64,000 nt of DNA from Pelargonium cotyledonis (taxonomy: Eukaryota > Streptophyta > Magnoliopsida > Geraniales > Geraniaceae): the NCBI GenBank assembly GCA_036897625.1, contig JAYMTA010000002.1:1-64000 (forward strand), given 5' to 3'. A program made the translations under genes and the position numbers. Positions 49,946 through 61,695 of the stretch are shown piece by piece; position 1 is the stretch's first letter, and every line of letters begins with the position of its first letter. The notes under the pieces are model-generated. The model ran no database searches. It saw only the letters and a list, made by a program, of their open reading frames with translations, and had not been told where the DNA came from.

Positions 49946-52900
49946 AAAAATTAGGAGATATATTAGCAGATTCGCAAAATCCATTCATTCGGGACTTTAC
50001 ACTACTTAGGGCATATCAGATTGCTCGACCGGATATAGCGGGGGACTCTTTAGCCAGTATAACCCTCCCGTTGACTTAATGAAAACCACAGCTAATAATA
50101 GGAAGGATTCTAGTGATACCAGTATAGGGAGTACTACAATTATCAGAATGCATAATTTTAAACAGCTTTCAAAAGTTCAAGAAATAGGGATTCAAGTAGT
50201 AATATCTCCTTTCTCTTAACAAAAGGGTTAAGATGCAGAAATAACTTGGGACACACGAAAGATATGCCAGTCTTTACTATAGACAATTCTCGGAGAGAAG
50301 AAAAGTTCGTCTTTATTTTTTAGTTGTTCGAAAGGTTTTTAGGACTCCATCTAGTAACCTATAAGGTATCCTAGGTCAGAGAGAATCTACATTCCCGACT
50401 TAACTCTTAGTCTTACCTCTTTTGGAATTCTTTAGTAAAAAAAGTCTTAAATTATTCGAGCTTTTGTTTCTTCATTGGAGTAGTAACAGTCTTTTACTTA
50501 GTAGGAGTTTCAAACTCTTCTTGAAACCGTATTCTGTTGATAAAAAAGCTCGGTACAAAGCATTCCTTATATGTATGCTAGGTTACTCCTAATAAAAGAA
50601 AACTATAAGTAAGTCTAGCTTTACTTTTTTAAAAATTTAGTATTATATGAATTACGCGAGCAAACAAGATTTACTAACAAGAGAGCACTCATGGCGGTAG
50701 AATCTTTTAAGTTTGTCTTAATTTCAGAAACTGTACTTTCTAGGATTACCTAATTATCCGAGTAAGTTCTAGATTTCTTTTCTTCGGGGTCTCATAAAGT
50801 GAGGGAAGTCCTTTGCTTTAACTTTTCTGAACAAAAGTTCTCTATCCTTTTGAAAAGACAGTTCAACTTGCTTGCTAATAAAGTAAGAACTTAAACTTGT
50901 AAGAGTCCGTTCTGAAGAAATGTATTCTATTTTACTTTTAATAAGATAATGTTACAAATAAGAATTAATTCATAACACATTTAGAATACTTATGGTATAC
51001 ACACACAGATAAACCATAGCATCGGAATCATGAAAAGTCCTGGCCTACTAGGTAAGCAGCAGGTAAAAGCTCGTGAAATAGTCATGCAAAAGAGTGACCC
51101 TCTATTCATAGATAGCCGCCTTGGTTTGTCAAAATACAGAGGTATAAATAGATGGGAAAAATCCTTATTATTTATAACTTCTGGCAATGCTGTTATTCTA
51201 ACTTAATTTACTATATGAGTGATTTTCCGTTACTAATACCATACTTATTCTTAAACTTTGCTGCAGTCTAATAGAGCGTTCCGCCCCTTATCCCCGAACA
51301 AAGTAAGAAAATTCATAAGGCTTAATCCCGAGTGAAAATACCCATTTTATTTAGCAGGAACCCGCTTGATAAAAAAGTAGACCCCGTCCACTTACAACAC
51401 TTTAAAACCTAAATTACATGCGTATATAAGGGGTATTACTCAAAACTAAAAAATCATACTACTAAACCAGGGTACGCCCAGTCTAAAATAAAGAAAAAGA
51501 ACCCTACTTACCTTAAACCCGAGTTAGCGACGACGTTACTAAAACTATTTTTGGAATACAAAAAAGATTATTGCTTAAAATTTTATTAACTGAAAATGAA
51601 AACTGGAAGACTTGTAGCAACCCTGGCAATAAATAAGAATCTCCTCTATGGATTAGCGTAGCGTAATAAAAAATTAGTTAGACTTTGGCTTTGGTCAAAA
51701 TTAAGGGCTTTCAAAACTTTTGGAAAAAGGAAAGGTAGCCACTATCCGGATTAATATGCAAGCGGTTTTCAAAGATTAAAACTTCCAAACTCCCAGAGAT
51801 TAAAGCAACAATTTAAAAAACCAATGCGAAAACCAGACAAGAGGAACAAATATCACGGAGTCTTAGAACTTTAACAGCTCCTAACTCTAAAGAAAAAGGA
51901 GCTTTCTAGGTATAAAGAGCTCTCTGACGTATAATCAAGCCCTAAAAGTAAAGGTTTTAAACCCTGTATATTCCCGTTTATTTTATTGTATATCAGGATT
52001 TCGAAAACCCCTTTAATAATAATTAATACATCTACATGTTCACTATACAATTATAGAATTTATCTTAAGAGTTTAATACCCGGGAACTTCCTGCTAAGAC
52101 GAAAGTCTTAATAATTATTCAGAAAAAAAACTATGTCCTAAGCATTTCTCAAGAATAATAAGATAATTCACAAGACTCTTCTTTTCTTATTTAATGAAAC
52201 TCGTCTAGAACCTTGTTCTTAAGTTCTGGCGTTTAGTCTCCCTTTCAGTTTACTTATTTGTTTGAGAAATCCCTTGTCTTAATAAACGGGCTGTAGGGAC
52301 AGAGTGCTCCTCCGTTTGAAAGTATCTTACTAAATAAACTCTAGAAATTTATACAAACTACGATGGAACCCCTTATAAGAGTATAGGGAAGACACCCTTT
52401 AAACTAAACTCCAACCTAATATCCGAGTAAATTAACTTTTTCTAATTATATATTAAAATATAAAGTTATCAACCAACAGACAGATATGGCGTATTCGCTT
52501 TAGTGTAGATGTTAATTAATAGTGTAGTAATTACAAAAACTTAATTTAAAGGCTGGTTAGACTGCGGATGCCTTGCGGAAAGTTTAAAGAAACCATAAGG
52601 ATCGAGCATAGGTTTACTTACCTCAAATACCTTAAAAAACAAATTACATAAGGTAAATAAGGTAAGCAACGCATACTGAGTGTTTTGCCTGCCTAGTATT
52701 CTATTAGGTAATCTGAGGGCAAGGTATTTATACGATCAACCAAAATAAGTAAAAACCAAGGCAAAACCTCTATGATTTCTATCTGTCAGTAAAGTAAACA
52801 GCCTATCAAAGGAAAGGTGTTTGCAAGTATAAGCTCTGTACATTAATTAATTAATAGCTTTCATAAGGATAGACCAGTACGAGCTTGTTTTTTCTACTCA

Positions 52901-53609
52901 AATTCATTCGGGAGGTTTCTATTTTGTTGTATTATAGTCCATGCTAATTCAGAAAAGCTCCTTTTTCCGAGACCTCTTTGGACTTTTTTATGTCAAAGAA
53001 CACAAGGATTCTCGGGGATATTAGGAACTCATTTAATAAAATTAATAAATAAAAAAAGTAGCAAAATTCATACAAAAGGAACACTAAGAAGTAATTGTTT
53101 TACATATAAAATTGACATATATTTGGGTTTCTTTCAAGCTAGTGTACTCTTAACACCGTACAGGTTGGTTCCCATTTCTATTCTTAATGAGGTAGAAGAT
53201 TCAATCACAAAAAGTAAAATGAATTCTAATTCAAAATTCCAGAATCCCATTACATCTTATACAAATATAAGTATTGACTTATTCAAAACTAGACGCCGTA
53301 AAAAACACATAAAACGAGTGCTTTGATGTCTCAATGGTTTATTATTAGTTGGATCCTTTTAGGGTTAGGGAACAGAGCATTAAAGTAGACCGGGCAATAT
53401 AAAAATCCAAGGTATCCTGTGGAGTAGATCCGATTACTTTGCTAGCGCATAGCTATAGTTACATATCGGTACAAAAAGTATGGTTTGTCTAATAGCAAGA
53501 GTTATATGAACACAGCTTTCAGCTGATATTAAGCCAAGTTCAAAAATTACTTATATAGTATAGAACAATAAAAGAAAAACATTGTGTATGGCAATAGGTT
53601 CTACCGGGT
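49946..53609. other. no gene seen
   Basis: AT-rich; short frames at 50990-51187 and 53123-53326 (the latter from TTG and ending in RRRKKHIKR) match nothing known to me. Confidence 0.3.
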
Positions 53610-53695
53610 GGAGGAATAGCTTAAGAAGGCATTGGTTTGCTAAATCAACATACAAAACGCTGTTGTATCGTGGGTTTAAATCCCACTTTTCTCCG
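53610..53695 (+). tRNA. trnS-GCU: tRNA-Ser(GCU), mitochondrial type, with minimal D-loop
   Basis: Would carry serine to AGY codons. The 86-nt sequence folds as a class II tRNA. The acceptor strand GGAGGAA pairs with TTTCTCC, with one unpaired T before it. The anticodon stem TTGGT/ATCAA is fully paired around loop TTGCTAA, giving anticodon GCT. The variable arm ATACAA/TTGTAT has 6 pairs, and the T-stem GTGGG/CCCAC is perfect. Base 73 is G. The anticodon-to-variable-arm stretch is almost the same as plant mitochondrial trnS-GCU (from memory). Oddities: the D-arm is GCTT-AAGA-AGGC with a 4-nt loop lacking the usual GG pair, and the T-loop reads TTTAAAT, so the near-universal C56 is T. The two losses fit each other because G19 normally pairs with C56. 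This is the best-preserved gene in the window; whether it is expressed is unknown. Confidence 0.82.
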
Positions 53696-53715
53696 AGCAT
53701 ATCATAGCTATCTTT

Positions 53716-53785
53716 TGGGATGTACATTGGGGTTGGTAGAGCACTGGAAGATGAACCGGATGGCCGCGGGTTCAAGTCGTATTCT
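53716..53785 (+). pseudogene. tRNA-like relic just downstream of trnS
   Basis: It begins about 20 bp after trnS-GCU. GGGATGTACATTGGGG then TTGGTAGAGCA is an acceptor strand plus D-arm. CTGG/CCGG makes a 4-bp anticodon stem around the 8-nt loop AAGATGAA, and CGCGGGTTCAAGTC is a T-arm 5' half. The T-stem and acceptor 3' strands do not pair. The loop could give Phe, His or Ile anticodons depending on which base is extra, so no identity is assigned. Confidence 0.45.
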
Positions 53786-54747
53786 TAGTAACTAGGCCAG
53801 AAAACTTTTTTTCAGATATAAAGGCCCATAAACAATGTTTTTCTTAATCTCAGAATTACTCTATAATGTATCACTTTATTTTAGCTAACTAAACTAAGAT
53901 TGCTCTATGTCCTAAATAAAAAACTCGGGGTATAAAAGCTTCCTATTATATATAATAACAGACTCACAAGAAAGTTCTGGTTCACAAGGGTCTAAAAGCA
54001 CAACTAGGGATATTATGGTTATCCACTCGAGCGGCTATTTTTTTGTTACTGAGTATGGTTCTTTTCACACGACATAGGTTTCGAATGGTTTGTATTTGGT
54101 TGTATATTTATGTCTATTCTATGCTAAAAGTAAAACTGAACAGTATCTTTACTCTAGAGTAGCAAGTAACATAGCAAATTTAAGTACTATTTAAATTCTT
54201 TTATATTTCAGTTATCAAGGCAAGGGTTTAAGGTTCTACTTCTTGTAGTATCAGGTATATATATCTTAGCCTTCCTTAATTCTTTGGCTCTGAACTCCCC
54301 GACCATCCACCGGAAAGCAATATAAGAATTTATTCTTTATAGGATAGTATTAAAACAAATCACTGAATTCTATTTGATGCTAGTGTGCTAGTGCATGGCG
54401 TGGGGGAGGAGCCCTTATATCTGCCGTATACCTATGTCATAAGAGAGTTAGTGGGTTTTTAATGCAACAGCAGCAGACCAAAAGAAGAGTTATCTAAGAA
54501 TTGAAACTCGCGTGTATGCTTTTTTTAGTTTTTAGTATTTACTGTTGTCGAAATAACCACTAATTAACTAATTAATTTGCTATAAGGTTCCCTTTCTTTA
54601 GATCATATATAGACGTTCATGATTAGGATTTTGACCTTTTTTCTTAGCCCGATAGCGGAAACTCTTTTCTTAATTGTATTGTTATACATCTGAAATTTTG
54701 CAGTACTACGTTCTAACCTACACTTTTTAATCTAGTCATCGGGGGAT
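53786..54747. other. no gene seen
   Basis: AT-rich, no recognisable gene or RNA. Confidence 0.35.
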
Positions 54748-54837
54748 AGGCAAAATCTTTATATTCTAACAAAGCAATACTCTTTGTGTTACAGGCAAAA
54801 TCTTTATATTCTAACAAAGCAATACTCTTTGTGTTAC
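54748..54837 (+). repeat. perfect tandem duplication, 2 x 45 bp
   Basis: The unit starts AGGCAAAATCTTTATATTC and ends TTTGTGTTAC (54748-54792 and 54793-54837); a partial third start, AGGCAA, follows. The two copies are identical, unlike every other repeat here, so the duplication is recent compared with the decay of its surroundings, or is an assembly artefact. Confidence 0.95.
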
Positions 54838-55841
54838 AGGCAAGAGGTTGAGTTTAATTAGCTAAGCTACTGCTAAGTTTAAAATAGGAATACTACATTT
54901 CTTTAATTATAGTTTTTCTTGTTAAATTACATATATTATATTCTTAAAACGAGGGCTATTCCTTAGTCTTTACCAAAAAGTTTGTAATTATCTAGGCGTG
55001 AATCCGAGTTGATAGTTGCATTTTTATAATATGCACAGGAAACGCCTTCTACCCTTTCACTGAAAACTTGTGGTTTACTAAGAGCGTACCCCGGGAAAGA
55101 ATAAAATCCTAATTCATTTTTTCTGAATATACTTCATTATTTTTTTTAACTGTACGGTTGCTTATTTATAACTAGTAATATACTATATTGTCTTGTTCTT
55201 GAGACTCCTTTAATAATTTTATAAACCGTTTTTCTACTCCTACTAAGCGACTAGTAAGCTCTATGTATCCGCCTTGAGGAGTAATAGAGTACTATTATAT
55301 GTAAGTAAACGTAAGAAATTCCTTTCTAGAGTATACTTATAGCAAAGACTCAATATTTTTGGCACGACGCCTTGACTCCCTAGCTAGATTTGTACGAATC
55401 GGGGTCACTTAGAATAACTAGATATTATTGTGGCGCCCTATAATGGTCCAAACCTAGATTCAATCTTAATGCTTTTAAGTTTTACCTTTCTGATATCCGT
55501 TAATAGAGGCTTCATACTTTCTACAAGCAGCTTATGTACACATAGTACAGTACTGACTAGACAACACGTCTTCCCATATAAACGATTTATTAAGTTAAAT
55601 TGCAGTATTTAGGCTTGTGGGCTCTAGTACTTAAATGTTTTTTCGTAAAAAGAGGGCCTATTTAGCATCCATGAGAGAATATCCGTGAATCTATGTATCA
55701 TAAGTTATACTTATTACTCTACCAAAGTATAAAACTTCAAGTATTTCCGCACTTAAGAGCTGCTGCTAGAAATTTATCTAAATAGAAAGAATAGAAAGCA
55801 TCTCTTCCAATACATCTAGCCTACTAGTTAAGTAATGGATG
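54838..55841. other. no gene seen
   Basis: AT-rich; the 60-codon frame at 55430-55612 is not recognised. Confidence 0.3.
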
Positions 55842-55945
55842 GGTATACGCGCTTAGACCAAGTGGATTAGGGCATTGATTAATGGATAACCATGTTAGAG
55901 TGACGCAATCTTAGCGAAATCCCAAGGGTTCGAGTATGGGGTTCC
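55842..55945 (+). pseudogene. long tRNA-like relic, possibly class II
   Basis: AGACCAAGTGGATTAGGGCA is a D-arm like those of tRNA-His, Ser or Leu, and CAAGGGTTCGAG is a T-arm core. About 50 bases separate them, more than the roughly 40 in the trnS of this window. That suggests a long variable arm (Ser, Leu, Tyr type) or an insertion. No anticodon stem or acceptor stem pairs convincingly. Confidence 0.4.
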
Positions 55946-58425
55946 TAGCTCTCCGCTTTTAAATAGAATTTCCTTTAGAAAAGAAAGTTTTTAATCTTAT
56001 TACAGAGTCCTTTTCTTTTATATAGTTAAAGGCTTATTTACTAAGGGATAGGGGATAACATAGAGTCTAAGCTTTGACTTGCAAGATAGAATATTCTTGC
56101 AAGGATTTTTCCCAGCTCTTATAACTTGTTCACAGGTTTTCATTTCTCTTTAGCCAAGGGGATTTCTCTAGAATTGGAAGGAATCTAGACAACTAAAAGT
56201 TCCTATACCTCCAATTTGGATTTACTGCTGTTATGCCTTAACAAAAGCCTTTGTAGTTACTGCACCTTAGCTTACAGTCTTCTTTAGATGAGATTAGAAC
56301 CTATATCTTATTGTGTTACTGTACTCTGTTTTCCTGTCATAGCTCGGGCTCTTTATATTTTGCGACTTGAACTCTTGTATTGTAGTCGAGATATTAAGCT
56401 ACGTTTATAATGTACAATGGAAGGAATGGAATGAGTTTTTCTCCCGGGGTTGGGGCGTATTTTAAGACAAAAAAAGAGAAGCTAGTTGAGAATTTGACTG
56501 CATTATAGCTTTTCTATTAATGTCTAATAATGAAAATAAGGAATTCTATCTAATTTAGTAAAGAACATTCTTGGCGTTACTCGTGCTCCCTCAATTTCTA
56601 GTTATAAAACAGCAACAGGAACCGTGGATAGAGTTTCACTACCAGTATATTACTAGTAAGAGAAGTCCTTGAAAAGGGCTCCTTCAATAATTTTTCATCC
56701 CCCTCCTATTAAGAAGGATACCGTCAGTGTGGGTCTTTATTAGGATAGAGGGACAAAGCCCTTATTTTTGTTTGGCAAGTTCATCTTTTTATTTGACCTG
56801 ACAGCTCTAACTATCGATATTTTGGATATAGAATAGTTTTAGATACTAGCAAAAGATGAAGGAAGACCCTAATTGTATGGGTTTTACTTATATTAAATTC
56901 AGAACAGGGTCCTGCGTGGCTACTTATAAAAATGCTTTTAGTAACTAGAATTCTTCGATTAGAGATCAGAGACCCGCCTCAGAATACATGCTAACTTTAA
57001 TTTCCTCTTTATATATCCCAAATTACCTTTTCGGAATCCTTAGTAGCAGGGTTCGGCGGTTTTGAAAGGATATTGCGCTTCTGTATAAATATATTTACCA
57101 AATCCTTCTTGAGCTTGAATCCCGCGAGTTGCACTTGACTAGAACATTTTAGAATACTGGTAGTTTGGTATGATAAAGTAGGACCCTTGTTGATCCGTAA
57201 TTATTAAACGGGAGCTTATTCCTAAGAGTTTATAGTCGGTTAATAAATGGGATTTCTAAACTGATTTAGTGATAGCCCTGTTATAGAATATCCGAGGTTT
57301 CTTTGAAAAGTTGAAGTTGCAACTAATTAGAATTAAGGACTTAAATTAGACAACCTTTTCTATCCCTATAGTCAAAGGAATCCCAAAAGTCAATCTGGTC
57401 AAGCAAGAATAAATTCAAAAAACCCTGTTGTATGACTTTTTTCGTAAGCTTTAACCAGTGTTACTTTAAGGGGGGATTCTAGACTTTGAGTCCATTCTCC
57501 TTATTAGGAATGTTCTAGTATTTTTGAGGATGTGAAGGCAATTTCGAGTGAAGTTTTGAGCTACTCATGTTTGTTTAGAGAGCCTCTAAAATGGGTTTTT
57601 AAGTAAAGTGTTTTTTTACAAATTCTGTTATGCAGTATCTAATATTTCCAGTTTTCAGGGTCTGACTAGCTAGGTATTAAGGCGTCTATTAAAAAAAAGC
57701 ATAGGGGTTACTATAAAACTTCACAGAAGTTTCTAGGATTGTTATTAAAGTTAGTAGCTTACCTTTTCTTATTATTATTAAAAGTCTCTAGATTGCCCAT
57801 ACAAAAGCTTTTTGCAGCAGATAATTTCTAGTAAAATTTTTATACAAAGGGTACGGCCTATAAGTATATTCTGTATTGTCTTTTACTTGATACCGTTTAG
57901 TTTAACCAATATTCACAACTAACAAGATTTTAAGTTCATAAAAGGTAGCTAATATTAAAGCCGACCAGAGTCCCCATGGGGTTTTCTAGGCAATAAGAAT
58001 TCTAATATTAAAAATATCGGCATCATAAAGTCCTGTTTTGAGAGGCTTGCTTCGAAATACTAGGAAACCTTTACTCAGAATTCTTGAAATCCCCTTTCTA
58101 TTTTTATAGAGGTCGAAAACCCTTATTTTTATGTTGAAAAGGAGTCCCAGAAAAGTAAGAGAACCTGGAAAGCTCCTATATTTACTATGCATTTAACTTA
58201 CTCTTAAATTCTACTCGGATTTTAAGTGTTTACTTTAACATATTTGGGGAGAAGTCACCGGGCCTCCTTTGAATTCCAGTTTATCTGAATACGTAAAACT
58301 TTTACAAGCATAAGAGTTTAAACTTTAAAACTTAAGTAAGCAGTTCTAGTAGAGGCATTGATAAATGGATTTCTTGTATAGCTTAAAAGTAAGTAGTTTT
58401 ATCTGTCTGTATAGTATAGTCAATT
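55946..58425. other. no gene seen
   Basis: AT-rich, with a minus-strand 68-codon frame at 57986-58192 that is not recognised. Confidence 0.3.
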
Positions 58426-58497
58426 GCGTTTCATAGCTCAGTTGGTAGAGCATTGATTTAGATAAGCATCATGCAGAGGTTCAAGTCTGCTCGTATA
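58426..58497 (+). pseudogene. tRNA-like relic, possibly tRNA-Ile(GAU)
   Basis: Canonical D-arm TCATAGCTCAGTTGGTAGAG, then TGAT/ATCA pairing around a loop holding TAGATAA with GAT in the anticodon position, then CAGAGGTTCAAGTCTGC. U33 reads A, one base is bulged in the anticodon stem, the T-arm has an odd length, and the acceptor ends GCGTTTC and GTATATA do not pair. The most tRNA-like of the unidentified relics. Confidence 0.5.
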
Positions 58498-58527
58498 TAG
58501 TCAAGGTAATAGAGAAGAAATAAAGAA

Positions 58528-58560
58528 AGGGCTTTTACGAGTTAACTGGGCTACCGCGTC
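58528..58560 (-). pseudogene. initiator-tRNA-like 5' half
   Basis: The minus strand reads GACGCGGTAGCCCAG then TTAACTCGTAAAAGCCC, close to the 5' half of initiator tRNA-Met (CGCGGGGTAGAGCAG..TAACTCGT). The anticodon CAT and T-arm are missing. It faces the relic at 58426. Confidence 0.35.
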
Positions 58561-59150
58561 TCAATTGCATTAACATGCCTTGGGATTTCAAGTACGAACA
58601 GTTTCAAACAAAGAGAAAGCCGAGTGTAGGTTTCGCTCATAAGATAGGTAGTACAAGTATAAGTGCTATCAAAACAAGTAAGATTAAAAAAGAGACTAGT
58701 TTTTTCAAAAAAGGAGTCAGTTATATAGAATTCTGTAAAAGGTTTTCAAGTACAAGGGTATAGGTCTTAAGGAAAGCTGTCTAGAATAAGGCTTATAAAA
58801 GAAAGCAGTTATAGCTATTAAGAAAAGTACGAAGATTAAGAGTAAGAAAAGAAGTTAGCTAATTCCACTGAAGAAGAGAAAGAGCTGGTAGCTAATCAGC
58901 GAGGAAGAAGCTCTCAAGGAAAGGCAGTAGGTAAACACAAGGGAGCTTTCCTTAGATTTCTGTACTATTTGGAGTATAAGGCAATGGAAAGGTAAGAAAG
59001 CTAAAGGAACTGAAAAGGAATGGTGTAGCTTAGTAAGGAGGTTAGTCTCATAGCTCTGAGCAAACTCAAGAGGCTTGAAGAGCACTCGTTTTGCTTGCTG
59101 GTTAGCTCCTGCTGGTTAGCTTTAGAAAGGAAATCACTTAGATAAGGACT
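58561..59150 (+). other. purine-strand-biased low-complexity block, Lys-rich in translation
   Basis: About 600 bp of plus-strand purine-rich sequence built from AAGAAA, AGTAAG, GTTAGCT and similar words. A 62-codon ATG frame at 58575-58763 contains SAIKTSKIKKETSFFKKG, and other frames continue with KKSTKIKSKKRS. The wording resembles minus-strand translations of the block at 38990-41420. Same interpretation: a relic of a basic-protein gene, or low-complexity expansion. Confidence 0.4.
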
Positions 59151-59174
59151 ATATTTAGCTTTTCCTGAATAGTC

Positions 59175-59270
59175 TAGTTATAGTAACTCGAATTTAGTAA
59201 AGATTAGCTATGTTTTATGGAGTGGTAAAGCATAAGTTCCTAGAGTTGGCATGTAAAGGTTCAGGTCGAT
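59175..59270 (+). repeat. trnQ-like relic with upstream flank, dispersed copy 2
   Basis: Shares with 25506-25615 the upstream TAGTTATAGTAACTCGAA, then GAGTGGTAAAGCA, GTTCCT and TTGGCATGTAAAGGTTCAGG. The D-arm is nearer to real trnQ (GTGGTAAGGCA) than in the other copy. No anticodon stem forms. Confidence 0.65.
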
Positions 59271-59481
59271 TCATTGCTGGTAATCTAGCTTCATTCTCTG
59301 TTTTCTAACCGTTTTCTTTCTGTTCTATTTGAATAAGCCCTTGGACCTTGGAGTGCCCTTTTTTATAGTTGTTCTAAACATAAGTATATAAACAACCTTT
59401 GTTATAGGTGAAAAGCAATTACTTCAAAAAGGGTAGGGTGAGGGTAACAAGAAAACTCAAACATGAACAACATCTTTTTGA

Positions 59482-59540
59482 CACGATAGCTAGATAGTTA
59501 GAGCATTACTTAGAAAATTAAATTATATAGTTAATACTAA
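59482..59540 (+). pseudogene. tRNA-like 5' half
   Basis: ACGATAGCTAGATAGTTAGAGCA resembles an acceptor strand plus D-arm. The following AT-rich bases give no anticodon stem, and no T-arm is present. Confidence 0.3.
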
Positions 59541-59605
59541 TCCAGCCCAGGTCTCAGTCAAGTCAAACTGGGGTTTGCATAAGGAGTCGTTTACATATCT
59601 CACTT

Positions 59606-59665
59606 AAAAGGGGGGTCTCGAACCCATCAGTTAGTCCTTTATCTATCCTACCGCTCCTAAAGAGG
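59606..59665 (-). pseudogene. tRNA-like relic, identity unknown
   Basis: The minus strand has GAGCGGTAGGATAGA (D-arm-like) and TGATGGGTTCGAGACCCC (T-arm with GGG/CCC pairing). The middle ATAAAGGACTAAC forms no stem. Confidence 0.4.
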
Positions 59666-61676
59666 AGTCTTTCTCTAGAACTCATAACCCCTTAAGTTTC
59701 TTTGTTTTGTGTAAAATAACAGCGAAGTTGAACTGTGTTTAATCTTAGACTTAACTAATGGAGCCCCTTATCCCAACTACAATGAAGTCCTCAGAAAACT
59801 CAAGCTTTAGGAAGTAATTGTGTTTATACCTAAAAAGGAATAGAGCTCCCGTTTAGGAGTTTCCTCAATATAGGTATCTCACATTTAGCTTACCCCTATT
59901 TTAGTATAGGAATCATAAAGCGGATTTACTTAAACAAGCATAAGCCTAGGATATAGAATACTTACTATGGTAATTCTATTTTAAATGAAGCTCCTTGTTA
60001 GATTGCCCCATGCCCTTTATTAAAATGACCCAAAGAACTACGGAAAAGAACCTAACTCAATCGTTAGTTATGGGACCCCGCATCCACTTCAGACACCACT
60101 TGGTTGGAATATTTTAAGTAAACATCTAAATATAGCCCTTAATAAAATTTCTTTAGTTTTTCGTTATTTATATACCTTTCGGCCAACATGATATTGCTCT
60201 AACATTCTGATAAAACGGATGCTTGTGATTCACCATAGCTTTTTCATTTAATGTATGATATTCGATTACCAAGGAGAGGCTGTTCTCCTATTTAACATGA
60301 AATAAGTATGGCAAATGCTCATGCAATGTTATCCCTTATACCTGCTTTTATATTTTAGTTTTAGTCAGGACAACGCATCTTTAGCGCTATGGTAATCCCA
60401 TCCGCTTTATACTGCGGGTAACTTGTATCCTGATCATCTATTCTATAGTAGTCTAGCCTCCCTGTTTTAAAATAAATAGCATATAGCACTACTTTTAGAA
60501 AATTCCAAGTATAACAGGTATAAAAACGTAATGATGGCGCTTTACGAACAAGTTTCTCCGGGTCCCTTCTGCAATATTCTTTTTGAGAGCTTTATGTCTT
60601 GGATTGTTCCCACTGTATATCCTAGCAATTAAACTGTATATACTGAAAAGGAATCCAATACAAAGTTAGTATTACCGTTTGGAAAAGCGGAATCCCAAGA
60701 ATTGATAGGTACTAACATAGAATCGAAGCCTGACGTATCTAAAGCTAAATTTAGTGAATACCTTTTTTAGACTCCTATTGACGGCTTATTTGGGTTATTC
60801 AAATTAGTTGTTATGATACTTACCTGTCTTGGTTTCTATTAGGTTACAAAATGAATTGCATTTATCCATTCATTTTTTTTATTACACCTGGTGTATAAAA
60901 TGTATAAAGACATAGACTCAATTGCATTGCGTGTCCTTTTTCTTATATTACTGTATGTATTAGTTAATGCTTTAAATTATTGCACAAATTGCCGACAAGA
61001 ATTGCCTAATAAGTAAGCTCTATTCTGTAAGCTTTTGGTATGCTGTATAAATTTAGAAGAACAAATTATCAAGTTATCAAGACTTGGTGAAGCGGCCTTA
61101 ACTAAACGAATAATCCTTAATTTCAATCTCGAACATATATCCTGTGACTGTCTGTTTAATCTAGATATTTTATTTCTAAAAGTAAGATCCTCTATTTAAG
61201 TAATTTTATCTAGCACCTATAATTCCGTAATTGGGAAAATGTTTCCTTATGTGCCTTATAATAGTCTAAACCTCATTCTAGTAGTTTCCAAAAATCCCTA
61301 ACCCTATGAGTGTCCATAGCAATTTAGTTATTGCTCCCTCAAGCTTTGAAATACTTTAGGCTTAAAATACGAAACTTTATTTGGGCTTTAGGAGGGTTTT
61401 ATAGACATAACTAATCAGGGGTCTGTCATAGATCAAAACCATATTCATCTGACTAAAAATCCCTTGGATAGGTAGAGCTGCTTAAGGATAACAGAACAGG
61501 GAAGTCCCGTTTCAGTAAGGTGTGTGTTGGTTGACTAGTAGGATAAAAAAAAGAGAGGTAAGGAGGTTAAGCTTGGGAGTAGTAAATCATGAACACTAGA
61601 TTCTTTGTCTAGTTAGTAAAAAGAGAAAGACTTGTTTTCGGAATTGTAAAATATGTAAGTCATGATTTCTTAAAGT
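59666..61676. other. no gene seen
   Basis: AT-rich. Short ATG frames of 33-36 codons near 60011 and 60533 are not recognised. Confidence 0.3.
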
Positions 61677-61695
61677 CAAGGGTTCAAATGCCTTG
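61677..61695 (+). pseudogene. isolated T-arm-like hairpin
   Basis: CAAGG and CCTTG pair around GTTCAAATG, a T-arm with two extra loop bases. No D-arm lies upstream at the right distance. Confidence 0.3.

Noticed and set aside
55140-55165. GTACGGTT resembling group II intron domain V
   Set aside because: No complementary 5' strand with GAGC and no GAAA loop within range.
61485-61515. GGATAACAG resembling a large-subunit rRNA motif
   Set aside because: The neighbouring conserved bases (GGCTGAT and the following helix) do not match.
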